Origin: Gammaproteobacteria bacterium
Lineage (GTDB): Bacteria; Pseudomonadota; Gammaproteobacteria; S012-40
Direction: 5' to 3'
Assembly: GCA_029881255.1 (NCBI GenBank)
Contig: JAOUMY010000003.1
Span: forward strand, 244,732 to 308,731
DNA length: 64,000 bases
Below are positions 20,377 through 29,731 of the stretch, one piece after another. The translations under genes were made by a program, and so were the position numbers. Within the stretch, counting starts at the first letter, position 1; each line of letters begins with the position of its first letter. The notes beneath the pieces were generated by a model that saw only the letters and a program-made list of their open reading frames with translations, ran no database searches and was not told where the DNA came from.

Positions 20377-20408
20377 GCGCGAAGGCAGCGGAAAATCTGC
20401 CTTCGCGC
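20377..20408. terminator. Strong hairpin between convergent genes, probable terminator
   Basis: GCGCGAAGGCAG at 20377-20388 pairs perfectly with CTGCCTTCGCGC at 20397-20408. No long T-run follows on either strand, so it may work as an imperfect bidirectional terminator. Confidence 0.55.
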
Positions 20409-20422
20409 GTACATTGTTCAAC

Positions 20423-21073
20423 TTATTTGATTTTGCGTTCGAAGTAATAGGCTAAGGTAACCAATCCATCATAGGTCTGGTCCCAATCGGAACCGGCATC
20501 TTTTTCGTCCCAACGACGTACACGGCCTTGGCCACCATCAACCTGACCATCAACAGTTTCATCCACCCAGCGAGCGACGTCTACTGATACATTGTATGCC
20601 ACGACAACATTCGCTGGCTTTCCATTTGGCACGCCATGTCCCACCTGGAAATGCCCATTTTGACGATGCTGGCTCAATTTAAAATTTGTTGTTTCCGCAT
20701 CCACAATACCCATCTGGCGCAAGGCATCGAACGTCGCAGTTATAGATTCTTCGGCGCTGTTTCGACAACTCGCAGGCAATTGGCTATTGGCAATAATGCG
20801 TACACTTTCAGGGTTGCTGACACGATCCGGATGATAACTGATAACACCGTTACCATCGCAGTCACCGGGCCATACATGACGGATTTCCCTGTGCGCCCAG
20901 AGATGGCTTTCCAGTTGGGTTAAATCCTTATAAAAATTTTCTTTCTCCAGGTTCCCAACGTAGTCTACGCCTTGCACAGCCACGCCAAACGCAATGCCAG
21001 AACTCACCACCAGGCCAGCCAGATTTACTAACGTAAAACCACCTTGTTTCTGGACATTCCACTTATTACCCAT
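20423..21073 (-). CDS. Type IV pilin-like (pseudopilin) protein with atypical N-terminus
   Basis: The protein of about 216 residues has a prepilin-like start, QGGFTLVNLAGLVVSSGIAF, where cleavage would occur after GG and before FTL. Position 5 of the mature form is Asn instead of the usual Glu, which matters for pilin methylation and assembly, so it may be a minor or divergent pseudopilin. The rest (DCDGNGVISY, two cysteines, then QVDGGQGRVRRWDEKDAG) shows no family I can name. A GTG at 21085 is also possible; ATG 21073 has AAGGTG upstream. It has a CRP-type site upstream (21173). Confidence 0.55.
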   Translation of the reverse strand: MGNKWNVQKQGGFTLVNLAGLVVSSGIAFGVAVQGVDYVGNLEKENFYKDLTQLESHLWAHREIRHVWPGDCDGNGVISYHPDRVSNPESVRIIANSQLPASCRNSAEESITATFDALRQMGIVDAETTNFKLSQHRQNGHFQVGHGVPNGKPANVVVAYNVSVDVARWVDETVDGQVDGGQGRVRRWDEKDAGSDWDQTYDGLVTLAYYFERKIK

Positions 21074-21172
21074 TTTTAGTTTCACCTTACACCCTTTCAG
21101 ATCGAATTGTTGTCGACACTGAACTCTTCATCGGATAACAGAATATTACAATTACCCTCTTTACAGTGGTTT

Positions 21173-21188
21173 TGTGAAAGATTTCACA
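21173..21188. promoter_or_regulatory. CRP/Vfr-type operator
   Basis: TGTGAAAGATTTCACA contains both perfect CRP half-sites (TGTGA, six bases, TCACA) and is a perfect seven-base palindrome around GA. It lies about 100 bp upstream of the pilin-like gene start at 21073, consistent with control of that gene, though the bound protein is inferred. The rest of 21074-21313 shows no gene. Confidence 0.6.
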
Positions 21189-21313
21189 CCCTTACAGGCG
21201 TCAATATTGGAATTTGACGGGTTCGTCACACATTGAGGAGATCAGATAAAGTGTCTGAAATAGAATACAAAAAGAACCAGTAGGGAGTTTTCTGCCCGCC
21301 GAGGCTGGTAAAG

Positions 21314-22036
21314 TTAGCTTGGGAGTACAACCCCAAGTCGCTGGGCGACAGCCTCATAGGCCTCTACCACGCCGCCGAGTCCCTGACGAAAACGATCCTT
21401 GTCCATTTTCTCCCGTGTATTGGCATCCCATAGCCGACACCCATCTGGAGAAAATTCGTCACCTAGCATCAACTTGCCTTTGAATCGACCGAATTCCAGC
21501 TTGTAATCCACCAGCATCAGTCCAGCATCCGCGAACAGTTTTTTCAGCACGGTATTCACTTCAAAAGTCAGGCGTTTCATCTCTGCTACTTCGGCCTCAG
21601 TGGCCCAACCAAATGCAAAGATGTGATAGTCGTTAATCATTGGGTCATGGAGTGCATCATTCTTGAGGAAAAACTCAAAAACCGGTGGATCAAGATCTAT
21701 ACCCTCTTTCACACCCAGTCGACGAACCAGACTTCCAGCAGCAGTATTGCGTACCACGCACTCGACTGGAATCATTTCCAAACGTTTTACCAGCGACTCC
21801 TGGTCTGATAGCAATTGAATCTGGTGTGTTGGGATACCGGCCTTGGCAAGCTTATCCATGATGAACGCATTGAAGTGGTTGTTGACCATTCCTTTACGAT
21901 CGAGCTGCGCGATTTTTTCACCATCAAATGCGGAAGTATCATTGCGGTATTCGAGTATTAGCGCATCGGGGTCATCACTTTCGTAGACGGATTTCGCTTT
22001 ACCTTTATACAGCTCTTTACCTTTAGTGACTTTCAT
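21314..22036 (-). CDS. purC: Phosphoribosylaminoimidazole-succinocarboxamide synthase (SAICAR synthetase)
   Basis: This 240-residue enzyme of purine biosynthesis joins CAIR and aspartate with ATP. The start [20 protein letters not shown], the block [20 protein letters not shown] and [16 protein letters not shown] are standard PurC features, and length is typical of the bacterial enzyme. It follows bamC after 5 bp in the common gammaproteobacterial order dapA-bamC-purC, so it is probably co-transcribed. Confidence 0.97.
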   Translation of the reverse strand: MKVTKGKELYKGKAKSVYESDDPDALILEYRNDTSAFDGEKIAQLDRKGMVNNHFNAFIMDKLAKAGIPTHQIQLLSDQESLVKRLEMIPVECVVRNTAAGSLVRRLGVKEGIDLDPPVFEFFLKNDALHDPMINDYHIFAFGWATEAEVAEMKRLTFEVNTVLKKLFADAGLMLVDYKLEFGRFKGKLMLGDEFSPDGCRLWDANTREKMDKDRFRQGLGGVVEAYEAVAQRLGVVLPS

Positions 22037-22041
22037 AGGAT

Positions 22042-23007
22042 TTATCTCAGATTGTCTTTCAGGCGTATCAACATATTCTTGGCTTCCTCGGTCAGATCAG
22101 GACGGCCTTCACCATCTTCTAACCAGACCAGCGTCTTTTGCTCACTCAGCTCTTTGAAACGCACAGTGACATTTTCCCGTTTGTTAAATAACGCCCCGGC
22201 GATAGAGATATCGGCTTCTTCACTCAAGCGCACCACCAACTTGCCTGCGTCCTTGTTACGATCTGCCTGCAAATGCCCCATGCGATCTACTGCTGACGCG
22301 ACTAACTGCCAGGCGCGACCAAAACCGGTATGAATCTCCAGCGCAGGTGGCTGGTTGTCCAGTTTGAGCACAGAATCCGGGCTCTCACGCTTGGCCTGAT
22401 TGATCATCTGTTGCTTGAGGCGCGGCTCAACGCTGAAATAATCCAGCATCAAACCCATAACCTCAATTTCGAGCTCTTCGTCAGAAAACCGCGTGCCCCA
22501 CACCTGATGCATCGAGCCCGCAGCAAAATTCAGTTGACTACCCCTATGCGCGACAAAAATCAGCGTTTTTTCTGGACCATCTGGTTCGATCCTTACACGA
22601 TACCTGTCTCTGAAAAAATCACTGCCAGGTAATTTTATCCAGTCGGTTTCCATGATACCCAAACGGGTATTCTGCCAGTCCAGGGGGATACCGTTGTGTA
22701 TAAAGAAATCGCGCACATGTTCCCACACAATATCGCTTTTGCTGCCTATTTCGATCCAGCGAAGCCGGCCGTCACGATGCAATTCAACCTTACCGCCATG
22801 CGACAAGGTCAGTTTTTCCTCCAGCAACTTACCAATTTGCGGAATCTTGAATCCTTCTTCATAACCAGGCTGAGTTAAATCAGGTGGAATTTCAAGTATG
22901 GGTATGCTGGGACTACGTTTATAAAATCCCGTATCCTGCGTCGCGCATGCCGTAAGAATGGTCGCAAGCGCGAACAAAGCCAATTTCGTCATCAGATGAT
23001 TGCTCAC
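22042..23007 (-). CDS. bamC: Outer membrane protein assembly factor BamC
   Basis: The 321-residue lipoprotein has a signal sequence ending in the lipobox LTAC, then the unstructured [13 protein letters not shown] segment used by BamC to bind BamD, and two helix-grip domains in the remainder. It takes part in outer-membrane protein insertion with BamA-E. The start is GTG 23007, three bases after the dapA stop; an internal ATG lies at 22992. The dapA-bamC-purC order supports the name. Confidence 0.93.
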   Translation of the reverse strand: MSNHLMTKLALFALATILTACATQDTGFYKRSPSIPILEIPPDLTQPGYEEGFKIPQIGKLLEEKLTLSHGGKVELHRDGRLRWIEIGSKSDIVWEHVRDFFIHNGIPLDWQNTRLGIMETDWIKLPGSDFFRDRYRVRIEPDGPEKTLIFVAHRGSQLNFAAGSMHQVWGTRFSDEELEIEVMGLMLDYFSVEPRLKQQMINQAKRESPDSVLKLDNQPPALEIHTGFGRAWQLVASAVDRMGHLQADRNKDAGKLVVRLSEEADISIAGALFNKRENVTVRFKELSEQKTLVWLEDGEGRPDLTEEAKNMLIRLKDNLR

Positions 23008-23010
23008 GAC

Positions 23011-23886
23011 CTAGAGCGCTCCTGCTTGCCGCATCGCTTCACGCACGGCCTCTCTGTGTTGCTCTGACAAGACTGTCATTGGTAGCCGAATTCCAGGTGG
23101 TATTCGACCCATTTCGCACAATGCCCACTTTACGGGTATAGGATTGGATTCCAGAAACAACTTCTTGTGCAGTCCCATCAACCCCTGATTGATTTCCCTG
23201 GCAGACGTGATATCGCCAGACAAGACTGCCTCACACATTTGATGCATGCGCGCCGGCGCGACATTCGCCGTAACGGAGATCACGCCATGACCGCCAGCGG
23301 CCATGACATCTAGGGACAAATCGTCGTCTCCACTGAGTACGAGAAATGACGGTCCACAAGCACTGATCAAAGCTTCAACACGCTCAAGACTGCCAGAGGC
23401 TTCTTTAATACCGATAATATTGGTAATTTTAGCCAGACGGGCTACCGTCTCGGGCTTCATATCGACGGCAGTACGCCCAGGAACATTGTAAAGAATCTGT
23501 GGAATATCAACAGCTTCGGCAATCGCCTTATAGTGTTCATAGAGCCCTTGCTGGGTTGGCTTATTGTAGTATGGAGTAACAAGCAGACAGGCGTCGGCGC
23601 CAGCTTCCTTGGCGCAACGGGTCAGATCAATAGCTTCTGTTGTGGAATTTGCGCCCGTACCAGCGATGACTGGAATTTTCCCGGCAGCGCGTTGTACAAC
23701 ACGACGGATAACCTCGCAGTGTTCTTCTTCGTCCAGGGTCGCTGATTCACCAGTAGTGCCAACAGCGACAATAGCATCAGTGCCCGACTCGACATGCCAG
23801 TCCACCAACGCGTCCAGAGCGGCAAAATCCAACTCCCCGTTTTCCGCCATTGGAGTAACCAGAGCGACGATACTGCCTCGAAACAT
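23011..23886 (-). CDS. dapA: 4-hydroxy-tetrahydrodipicolinate synthase
   Basis: The 291-residue enzyme condenses pyruvate with aspartate semialdehyde in lysine and diaminopimelate synthesis. It has GTTGESATL, the tyrosine-containing ILYNVPGRT, and the Schiff-base lysine in IIGIKEASG. A GTG at 23898 would add four residues, but ATG 23886 has GGAG at proper distance and gives the E. coli-like length. It heads the dapA-bamC-purC operon. Confidence 0.97.
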   Translation of the reverse strand: MFRGSIVALVTPMAENGELDFAALDALVDWHVESGTDAIVAVGTTGESATLDEEEHCEVIRRVVQRAAGKIPVIAGTGANSTTEAIDLTRCAKEAGADACLLVTPYYNKPTQQGLYEHYKAIAEAVDIPQILYNVPGRTAVDMKPETVARLAKITNIIGIKEASGSLERVEALISACGPSFLVLSGDDDLSLDVMAAGGHGVISVTANVAPARMHQMCEAVLSGDITSAREINQGLMGLHKKLFLESNPIPVKWALCEMGRIPPGIRLPMTVLSEQHREAVREAMRQAGAL

Positions 23887-24034
23887 GCCGATCTCCACGT
23901 AAAAATGAAATGCGAATGGTACTTAGCCCATGGGTTAATAGCAAGGGACAAGCCTTAAATTTGCAGGGCGTGATATCATGCCCTTGAACTTGTGAATATG
24001 ACCCAACCAGTCGCCAATCGTTCAAGGAGTCAGG

Positions 24035-24502
24035 ATGAGCACAGTCGAACTCAACAAAAAGGTACCGAACTTCGAACTTCCCGCCACCGGCGAACAAACC
24101 ATAAAACTTAGTCAGCTCAAGGGTAAAAAAGTTGTCATCTATTTTTACCCCAAAGACAGCACTCCTGGTTGCACAACTGAAGGTCAAAACTTTCGCGACA
24201 ACCACTCAAAATTCAAGCGTGCCGGTGCAGTAATACTTGGCGTTTCCCGAGACAGTATAAAGTCACACGAAAATTTTAAATCCAAACAGGAATTCCCGTT
24301 TGAATTATTATCCGACAAAGAAGAAACCCTGTGTCGGCTTTTTGATGTCATCAAGGAAAAAAACATGTACGGCAAAAAGGTGATGGGCATAGAACGCAGC
24401 ACCTTTCTGATCGACGAGAAAGGCGTTTTACGGCATGAATGGCGCAAGGTGAAGGTACCTGGTCACGTTGATGAGGTATTGGCTGCAGTTAAGTCTTTAT
24501 AG
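24035..24502 (+). CDS. bcp: Thioredoxin-dependent peroxiredoxin (Bcp/PrxQ family)
   Basis: The 155-residue protein reduces peroxides with thioredoxin as donor. The peroxidatic cysteine is Cys46 in PKDSTPGCTTEGQNFRD. Position 51, where many Bcp proteins have the resolving cysteine, is Gln; the only later cysteine is near residue 98 (ETLCRLFDV), so the resolving cysteine may be in another helix. It is divergent from dapA and 11 bp ahead of the PhoH gene, so the two may be co-transcribed. Confidence 0.93.
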   Translation: MSTVELNKKVPNFELPATGEQTIKLSQLKGKKVVIYFYPKDSTPGCTTEGQNFRDNHSKFKRAGAVILGVSRDSIKSHENFKSKQEFPFELLSDKEETLCRLFDVIKEKNMYGKKVMGIERSTFLIDEKGVLRHEWRKVKVPGHVDEVLAAVKSL

Positions 24503-24513
24503 GAGTCACCAGA

Positions 24514-25902
24514 ATGAATGAAGAAAACAAGTTATTCGTACTCGACACCAACGTATTGATGCATGATCCCAGCTGTCTGTTTCGTTTCCAGGAACACGAT
24601 ATCTTTCTTCCCATGGTTGTCCTCGAAGAGCTGGACAAAAATAAGCGTGGGCATTCGGAGGTCGCGCGCAATGCACGCCAGGCCAGCCGATTTCTCGAAG
24701 AGGTCATTGGCTTTTCTTCCCGCGAAGAGATCGAAAATGGCCTCAAACTACCCGAACCCAAGAACACAGATTACAAAAGCGGTCGACTGTTTCTGCAGAC
24801 TCGCGAATTAACCTATGAGCTCCCTCAAGGTATCCCTGGCAATGTCCCGGACAACAACATATTGGGGATATCGATCGCGCTGCAGGACCAGCACAGTGAA
24901 AAACACATCATACTGGTCACCAAGGATATCAATCTTCGAATCAAGGCCGCTGCACTAGGGGTCCGAGCCGAAGACTACAGCACCGACCAGGTCATTGATG
25001 ACATCAATATTCTGTATAGTGGCGCCTGCAAACTCGAAAAAGATTTCTGGGATACTCACGGCGACAATATCGAATCATGGAAGGAAAGTCACAGCAGTTT
25101 TTATCGCGTTTCTGGCAAAGACATCCAGCAGTGGTATCCGAACCAGTTTATTTATTCTGAGGATGAAGAATTCCAAGCCATTGTACGTGAAACGCAAGAC
25201 ACCACGGCCAAGCTTCAAACGCTTACCGACTTTGCCAGCACCACTCACAATGTCTGGGGAATCCATGCACGCAATCGTGAACAGAATTTTGCGCTGAACG
25301 TATTAATGGACCCGTCTATCGATTTTGTTTCATTGCTTGGGCAAGCGGGTACCGGTAAAACATTGCTGACCTTGGCAGCCGGTCTGGTACAGACCCTGGA
25401 TATGAAACGTTACCAGGAAATCATCATGACCCGCGTAACCGTCCCGGTTGGTGAGGACATTGGTTTTTTACCTGGTACGGAAGAGGAAAAAATGACGCCG
25501 TGGATGGGCGCACTCATGGACAATCTCGAAGTCTTGACCTCGCCACCTGACGCCGGGGAATGGGAACGCGCCGCCACCAGCGATCTGCTTCAAAAACGCA
25601 TCAAGATTCGTTCATTGAACTTTATGCGTGGACGAACGTTCCTGAACCGCTACGTGATTATCGACGAGGCGCAAAACCTGACGTCGAAACAAATGAAAAC
25701 GCTGATTACTCGCGCCGGTCCCGGCACCAAAATCGTTTGTCTCGGCAATGTTGCGCAGATCGATACGCCATATCTTACCGAAACCACGTCAGGCTTAACC
25801 TATGTGGTCGATCGCTTCAAGAACTGGGAGCACAGTGCGCACATTACCCTGCAACGCGGCGAACGCTCGCGCCTCGCAGATTACGCATCAGCGGTACTGT
25901 AG
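24514..25902 (+). CDS. PIN-PhoH fusion ATPase (PhoH2/YlaK type)
   Basis: The 462-residue protein has an N-terminal PIN ribonuclease domain (FVLDTNVLMHDPSCLFRF, VVLEELDKNK, later VTKDINLRIKA with acidic residues) and a C-terminal PhoH ATPase domain (Walker A GQAGTGKTLLTLAAG, Walker B YVIIDEAQNLTSKQMKTLIT, and GNVAQIDTPYL). PhoH2 proteins act as RNA-unwinding, RNA-cleaving enzymes in known bacterial cases. Length is typical of this form, and it follows bcp closely. Confidence 0.93.
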   Translation: MNEENKLFVLDTNVLMHDPSCLFRFQEHDIFLPMVVLEELDKNKRGHSEVARNARQASRFLEEVIGFSSREEIENGLKLPEPKNTDYKSGRLFLQTRELTYELPQGIPGNVPDNNILGISIALQDQHSEKHIILVTKDINLRIKAAALGVRAEDYSTDQVIDDINILYSGACKLEKDFWDTHGDNIESWKESHSSFYRVSGKDIQQWYPNQFIYSEDEEFQAIVRETQDTTAKLQTLTDFASTTHNVWGIHARNREQNFALNVLMDPSIDFVSLLGQAGTGKTLLTLAAGLVQTLDMKRYQEIIMTRVTVPVGEDIGFLPGTEEEKMTPWMGALMDNLEVLTSPPDAGEWERAATSDLLQKRIKIRSLNFMRGRTFLNRYVIIDEAQNLTSKQMKTLITRAGPGTKIVCLGNVAQIDTPYLTETTSGLTYVVDRFKNWEHSAHITLQRGERSRLADYASAVL

Positions 25903-25925
25903 GTAGGCATTATTCAAACGAACAC

Positions 25926-27002
25926 TTAGGTCGCTGCGGACTCTTTGTTCTCGTCCTGATTCTTGGGCCAGGCATTGAGTACCGCTTTGACCAGTGTGGC
26001 CAAAGGTATCGCAAAGAAAATACCCCAAAAACCCCAGACGCCGCCAAAGAAAATTATCGCGACGATAATCGCAACCGGGTGTAGATTCACCGCTTCAGAA
26101 AATAAGAGCGGTACTAACACATTTCCGTCCAGTGCCTGGACTATGCCGTAGGCAATAATCAGATAGAAAAACTCTGGCGTCCAGCCCCATTGAAAAAACG
26201 CCACTAAGGCAACCGGAATCGTTACCACCGTTGCGCCCACAAACGGCACCAACACAGACAAGCCGACAAGCAAGCCGAGCAGCACCGAGTAGTTCATACC
26301 CATCAACGCAAAAACCAGATAGGTAACAAAACCAACGATGATAATTTCGACTATTTTTCCTCGAATATAGTTACCGATTTGTTCGTCCATTTCCCGCCAC
26401 ACCTGGGTAACCAGACCACGATCCCGTGGCAAATAGCGAGTCGACCACAATACGATTTGATACTTATCTTTGAGAAAAAAGAACACCAGCAACACGATCA
26501 GAATCAAATACACCATCCACGTAATCACGCCACGCAAGGATGCCAGGGAATACGACAGAACTGCCTGGCTTACCTTCGCAACTTCGGCGGCGATACTTTT
26601 CATGATGTCGCGAACCTGTTCCTCAGATATCAAATGCGGAAACTGCTCGGGCAACTGTAACAGCGCCTTTTGCGTGCTCGATATCATCTTAGGCAACTCT
26701 TCGATAAATTGTACGATCTGCTCAACTAACAGCGGTACCAATCCAACAATGCCTACGACTAAACAGACGAGAAACAGCGCGAATACGATGGGCATGGCAA
26801 ACTTACGTTTAATTTTGCGCCGTGTAAGCTGCCAAACGAGGGCCTCCAATAGATAGGCAATCACGATAGCGATCAACAAGGGTAATAGAATTTCTCCCAT
26901 ATAGATCACAATCGCGAACATGGAGACGAGTATCAGCGCAAGTATGACGGCCTGCGGGTTCGAAAAATGCCGGTAGTACCAGGTCTTGAGCATATCAATC
27001 AT
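25926..27002 (-). CDS. AI-2E family transporter (PerM/YdiK-like permease)
   Basis: The 358-residue membrane protein shows about eight hydrophobic segments and the family pattern PLLIAIVIAYLLEALV near the N-terminus, IGNYIRGKIVEIIIVGFVTY in the middle, and LVPFVGATVVTIPVALVA and EAVNLHPVAIIVAIIFFGG later. Members of this family export small molecules or ions; the substrate is unknown. Its ATG overlaps the stop of the 115-residue gene at 26999 by four bases (ATGA), so it is translationally coupled to that gene. It may be wired to the amidotransferase-like protein at 27346. Confidence 0.85.
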   Translation of the reverse strand: MIDMLKTWYYRHFSNPQAVILALILVSMFAIVIYMGEILLPLLIAIVIAYLLEALVWQLTRRKIKRKFAMPIVFALFLVCLVVGIVGLVPLLVEQIVQFIEELPKMISSTQKALLQLPEQFPHLISEEQVRDIMKSIAAEVAKVSQAVLSYSLASLRGVITWMVYLILIVLLVFFFLKDKYQIVLWSTRYLPRDRGLVTQVWREMDEQIGNYIRGKIVEIIIVGFVTYLVFALMGMNYSVLLGLLVGLSVLVPFVGATVVTIPVALVAFFQWGWTPEFFYLIIAYGIVQALDGNVLVPLLFSEAVNLHPVAIIVAIIFFGGVWGFWGIFFAIPLATLVKAVLNAWPKNQDENKESAAT

Positions 27003-27346
27003 GACTGGCCTTCCTTTAATCGCTGATAGTGCTTCTTAAATACAAGTTCGAGTTCCTCAATGACTTCTGTCCTACCGCGTCCCTGCATCACATGCTGGGT
27101 GACTAACACCGATGTTTCATTCAACATTTTCGATTTATCCAGCATAGGATAGGACTGTGACAAACGCTTAAGCGCCCCTACCACCGTCTCGCCTTCTTTC
27201 GCTGAAATTACATTCGGCTCCGATACTGGCAAAGATGTTGCCGCGTGCCTGCCTTGCAGGAACAACCCAAAGTCGAGCAAGGAATTACGGCCCTGCCCAT
27301 CCAGCTGACGAAAGATTTCGAGCAATTGTTTTTCGGTTTTATTCAC
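26999..27346 (-). CDS. Conserved hypothetical protein coupled to an AI-2E-family permease
   Basis: The 115-residue product starts at GTG 27346, overlapping the TAG of the upstream gene (TAGTG), and ends overlapping the permease start. It is mostly helical and charged (start NKTEKQLLEIFRQLDGQGRN, then ETVVGALKRLSQSYPMLDKS, end EVIEELELVFKKHYQRLKEG). No catalytic motif is visible. It may be a small adaptor between the gene products on either side. Confidence 0.75.
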   Translation of the reverse strand: MNKTEKQLLEIFRQLDGQGRNSLLDFGLFLQGRHAATSLPVSEPNVISAKEGETVVGALKRLSQSYPMLDKSKMLNETSVLVTQHVMQGRGRTEVIEELELVFKKHYQRLKEGQS

Positions 27347-28086
27347 TAGGATTCAACATTGATTCGAAATACGGGAGGTTTCTTACGTTCTGTCATCAAG
27401 TCCAGCGCTTTCACCAGAGCGACGATTACCGCATCGGTTGTTCTTTGAGATGTCTCCCATTCGTCGCGCGCCTGCTGCAAGATGTCGCCGATGTGATCCG
27501 GTGTCGATCGACCCGCTTCCATGATCATATCTTCAATCATCCCCGGTTTTAACTCAGGACGGAAAAGCAAACCATATACCAACTCGTTTGGCCTTATCGC
27601 GATCCAGTGTCCATAGTCATCCACTAACAGCGGCTCTAATCCTTCAGGTAATGATGCGTCGCCATTAAACATCACTAAGACCTTTTTTCCGTCTACGGAT
27701 TGCGCGAGTAAATCCTGTTTGCCCGCTGAGGTGATATGCGCTGTAGTCCAATACGCGTTGTGCAATGGCTCTGAAACAGGTGTTGCGCCATAAAATTCGG
27801 CCACCAACAAACCACCCATACCGATGCCCACCACAGGTCGTTTGGATTTTTCGAAAATGCCGATGAGATTCTTCTCAGATTCAAGCCAAGGCATGTTTTC
27901 CCTGTCCTGGCTAGGTATATGGCCACCCAATAGAAACATTGCATCAAACTGCAGCGCTGATCCCGGCAAATCCTGACCGACAAACGGACGAAAATAGTTG
28001 AAACCGATATCGCGTTTTTCTAATTGCGATTCGATCAAACCTAAAAACTCACTATAGTTATGCTGGATAATGGCGTAGTTTTTCAT
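27346..28086 (-). CDS. Class I glutamine amidotransferase-like protein lacking the catalytic residues
   Basis: The protein of about 246 residues has the flavodoxin-like amidotransferase fold pattern (YAIIQHNYSEFLGLIE; FDAMFLLGGHIPSQD; PVVGIGMGGLLVAEFYGATP; ELVYGLLFRPELKPG). Where active enzymes have GICxGxQ the sequence reads GIGMGGL, and the His of the HPE motif is Arg (FRPE). There is no cysteine in the whole chain, so glutaminase activity is unlikely. A start at 28119 would add 11 residues. It is the first gene of a tightly coupled trio with 26999 and 25926. Confidence 0.75.
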   Translation of the reverse strand: MKNYAIIQHNYSEFLGLIESQLEKRDIGFNYFRPFVGQDLPGSALQFDAMFLLGGHIPSQDRENMPWLESEKNLIGIFEKSKRPVVGIGMGGLLVAEFYGATPVSEPLHNAYWTTAHITSAGKQDLLAQSVDGKKVLVMFNGDASLPEGLEPLLVDDYGHWIAIRPNELVYGLLFRPELKPGMIEDMIMEAGRSTPDHIGDILQQARDEWETSQRTTDAVIVALVKALDLMTERKKPPVFRINVES

Positions 28087-28169
28087 ATGTGCATATGTGA
28101 TTAGCGACGGAAACAGCACTTGCAGGATTTAGTCCCACACACTGCTTCAGCCAGCTAAAACGGGTACAC

Positions 28170-29078
28170 CTATTCGAGCCCAGGATGGTCCTTGCAATAC
28201 TGACGTGCAAACTCGAGCAACTCGTCCATGGCGCGTTGACGGAATTTCTGTTTCTGGTGAACAAAAGAAAATGGTCTCTCTATCGGCGGATCCAGTTTGA
28301 TCGCAACCAGAGTACCCAAGGAGAGCTCCTTACTCAATGTGGCGCGTGACAATACGGTCATACCGATATTTGCCTCAACCGCGCCTTTAATGGCTTCAGG
28401 ACTACCGAGTTCCATAATCACATCAAGCTCATTAGGATTGATACCTATCCCATGGAGATATTCCAAAATCACCTCGCGCGTGCCTGAACCTTCTTCACGA
28501 CATATATAGGGATGTTCAAGCAATTGCGCCGGCGTAATTCTCGACTCACCTGCAAGTGGGTGCTTAGGCGGAACGATCACCACAAGCTGGTCTTTCTTAC
28601 ACAACTCAACCGCGAGATTCTTGTTCTGTACTGGCGCCTCAACCACACCCAGATCGATGACATTATTCTCAACCATCGACACAATACCCTCGGTGTTGGA
28701 GACTTTGAGTCGCACGTTTACATCAGGATATTTGTGTTTAAAATCACCCAGCAGAGAAGGCAGCATGTATTCCGCGATGGTGGTACTGGCGCCGATAATC
28801 AGGACGCCGCTGACCTCGCCGGTCAATTCTCTAACCGCATTTTCCATTGCCGCATATTGTTCGAAAATCTTGCCCGCATGCTCATACACCCGCTTTCCGG
28901 CTTCGGTGAGACTTATGCGGTTATGGGTACGATCAAACAGGCGGGTATTAAAATATTCTTCGAGCTGGCGTACCTGAAAGGTGACCGCCGGTTGGGTCAT
29001 ATGTAGGGTTTCCGCAGCCTTGGTAAAACTCAGCAGCTTGGCTACGGTGTGGAATACTTGTAATCTTCGATCAGCCAT
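28170..29078 (-). CDS. LysR-family transcriptional regulator
   Basis: The 302-residue protein has an N-terminal HTH (HTVAKLLSFTKAAETLHMTQ, then PAVTFQVRQLEEYFNTRLFD) and a substrate-binding domain (GASTTIAEYMLPSLLGDFK, REEGSGTREVILEYL). Pattern resembles CysB/CysL-like or Cbl-type members, but a ligand cannot be named. ATG 29078 has GAAGGTGAG upstream. It is divergent from the TM2 gene and a T-N11-A operator lies between them at 29133, which suits autoregulation and control of the neighbour. Confidence 0.92.
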   Translation of the reverse strand: MADRRLQVFHTVAKLLSFTKAAETLHMTQPAVTFQVRQLEEYFNTRLFDRTHNRISLTEAGKRVYEHAGKIFEQYAAMENAVRELTGEVSGVLIIGASTTIAEYMLPSLLGDFKHKYPDVNVRLKVSNTEGIVSMVENNVIDLGVVEAPVQNKNLAVELCKKDQLVVIVPPKHPLAGESRITPAQLLEHPYICREEGSGTREVILEYLHGIGINPNELDVIMELGSPEAIKGAVEANIGMTVLSRATLSKELSLGTLVAIKLDPPIERPFSFVHQKQKFRQRAMDELLEFARQYCKDHPGLE

Positions 29079-29132
29079 CTCACCTTCAATATAAATTCGC
29101 TTTTAGGGATGGATAATATCAGCTAATACTCT

Positions 29133-29159
29133 AGAATTGAAATACTTTCACTCAATTCT
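29133..29159. promoter_or_regulatory. LysR-type T-N11-A operator
   Basis: AGAATTGA and TCAATTCT are perfect eight-base inverted arms around an 11-base spacer, the classic LysR box. It sits between lysR-type gene 28170 (start 29078) and the TM2 gene (start 29171), so the encoded regulator probably binds here. Confidence 0.7.
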
Positions 29160-29170
29160 GTTGGGATAAC

Positions 29171-29725
29171 ATGAGCAGCGCCTGGGAAGAAATCGATCTC
29201 CACGGTAAAGGGGTACAGAGCGTTAACAAGCGCTTCATACGCGCGCGCAAACGCCCTCTTTTCGCCTATCTTCTCTGGTTCTTATTTCCACTCGGCGCGC
29301 ACCGAATTTATCTTCAAAGCGCGCTATTCGCAGCAATATACAGCTCTCTCAGTGCTATCAGTCTTATTCTATACCTCACCGAGACTACTTTCGCCTGGCT
29401 GCCACTGTTGAGCATGGGCGTGCTGGCTGTTGTCGATCTTGTTTGGATAGACCGACGCATAATTCAGATTAACAAAGAACTGCGTAGCGCTATCTACTTA
29501 CAACAAGACAAGGACACCATGCCTGACGCAAATTTTCGAGGAAAATACAGCCCCGATCACGATGATTATCTACGTGACTATACGGATATTAAAAATTCGG
29601 AAATCCCTGCGGACAAGCGCGTAGGACAGGATAAACGCGGCAAATCTTATACACCCTCCTTTGCCGAGCAAGAGGCACTATTACGTGAATTGGCGCGCCA
29701 AAAACAGGCGAGGACAGAAAAATAG
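29171..29725 (+). CDS. TM2-domain membrane protein
   Basis: The 184-residue protein has the TM2 pattern: two membrane helices around residues 28-75 with RPLFAYLLWFLFPLGAHRIY at the start of the first, then a long charged C-terminus (about 90-184). TM2 proteins are small inner-membrane proteins of mostly unknown role. It is divergent from a LysR regulator and just downstream of that regulator's operator, so it is a candidate target gene. Confidence 0.75.
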   Translation: MSSAWEEIDLHGKGVQSVNKRFIRARKRPLFAYLLWFLFPLGAHRIYLQSALFAAIYSSLSAISLILYLTETTFAWLPLLSMGVLAVVDLVWIDRRIIQINKELRSAIYLQQDKDTMPDANFRGKYSPDHDDYLRDYTDIKNSEIPADKRVGQDKRGKSYTPSFAEQEALLRELARQKQARTEK

Positions 29726-29731
29726 CGTTTC

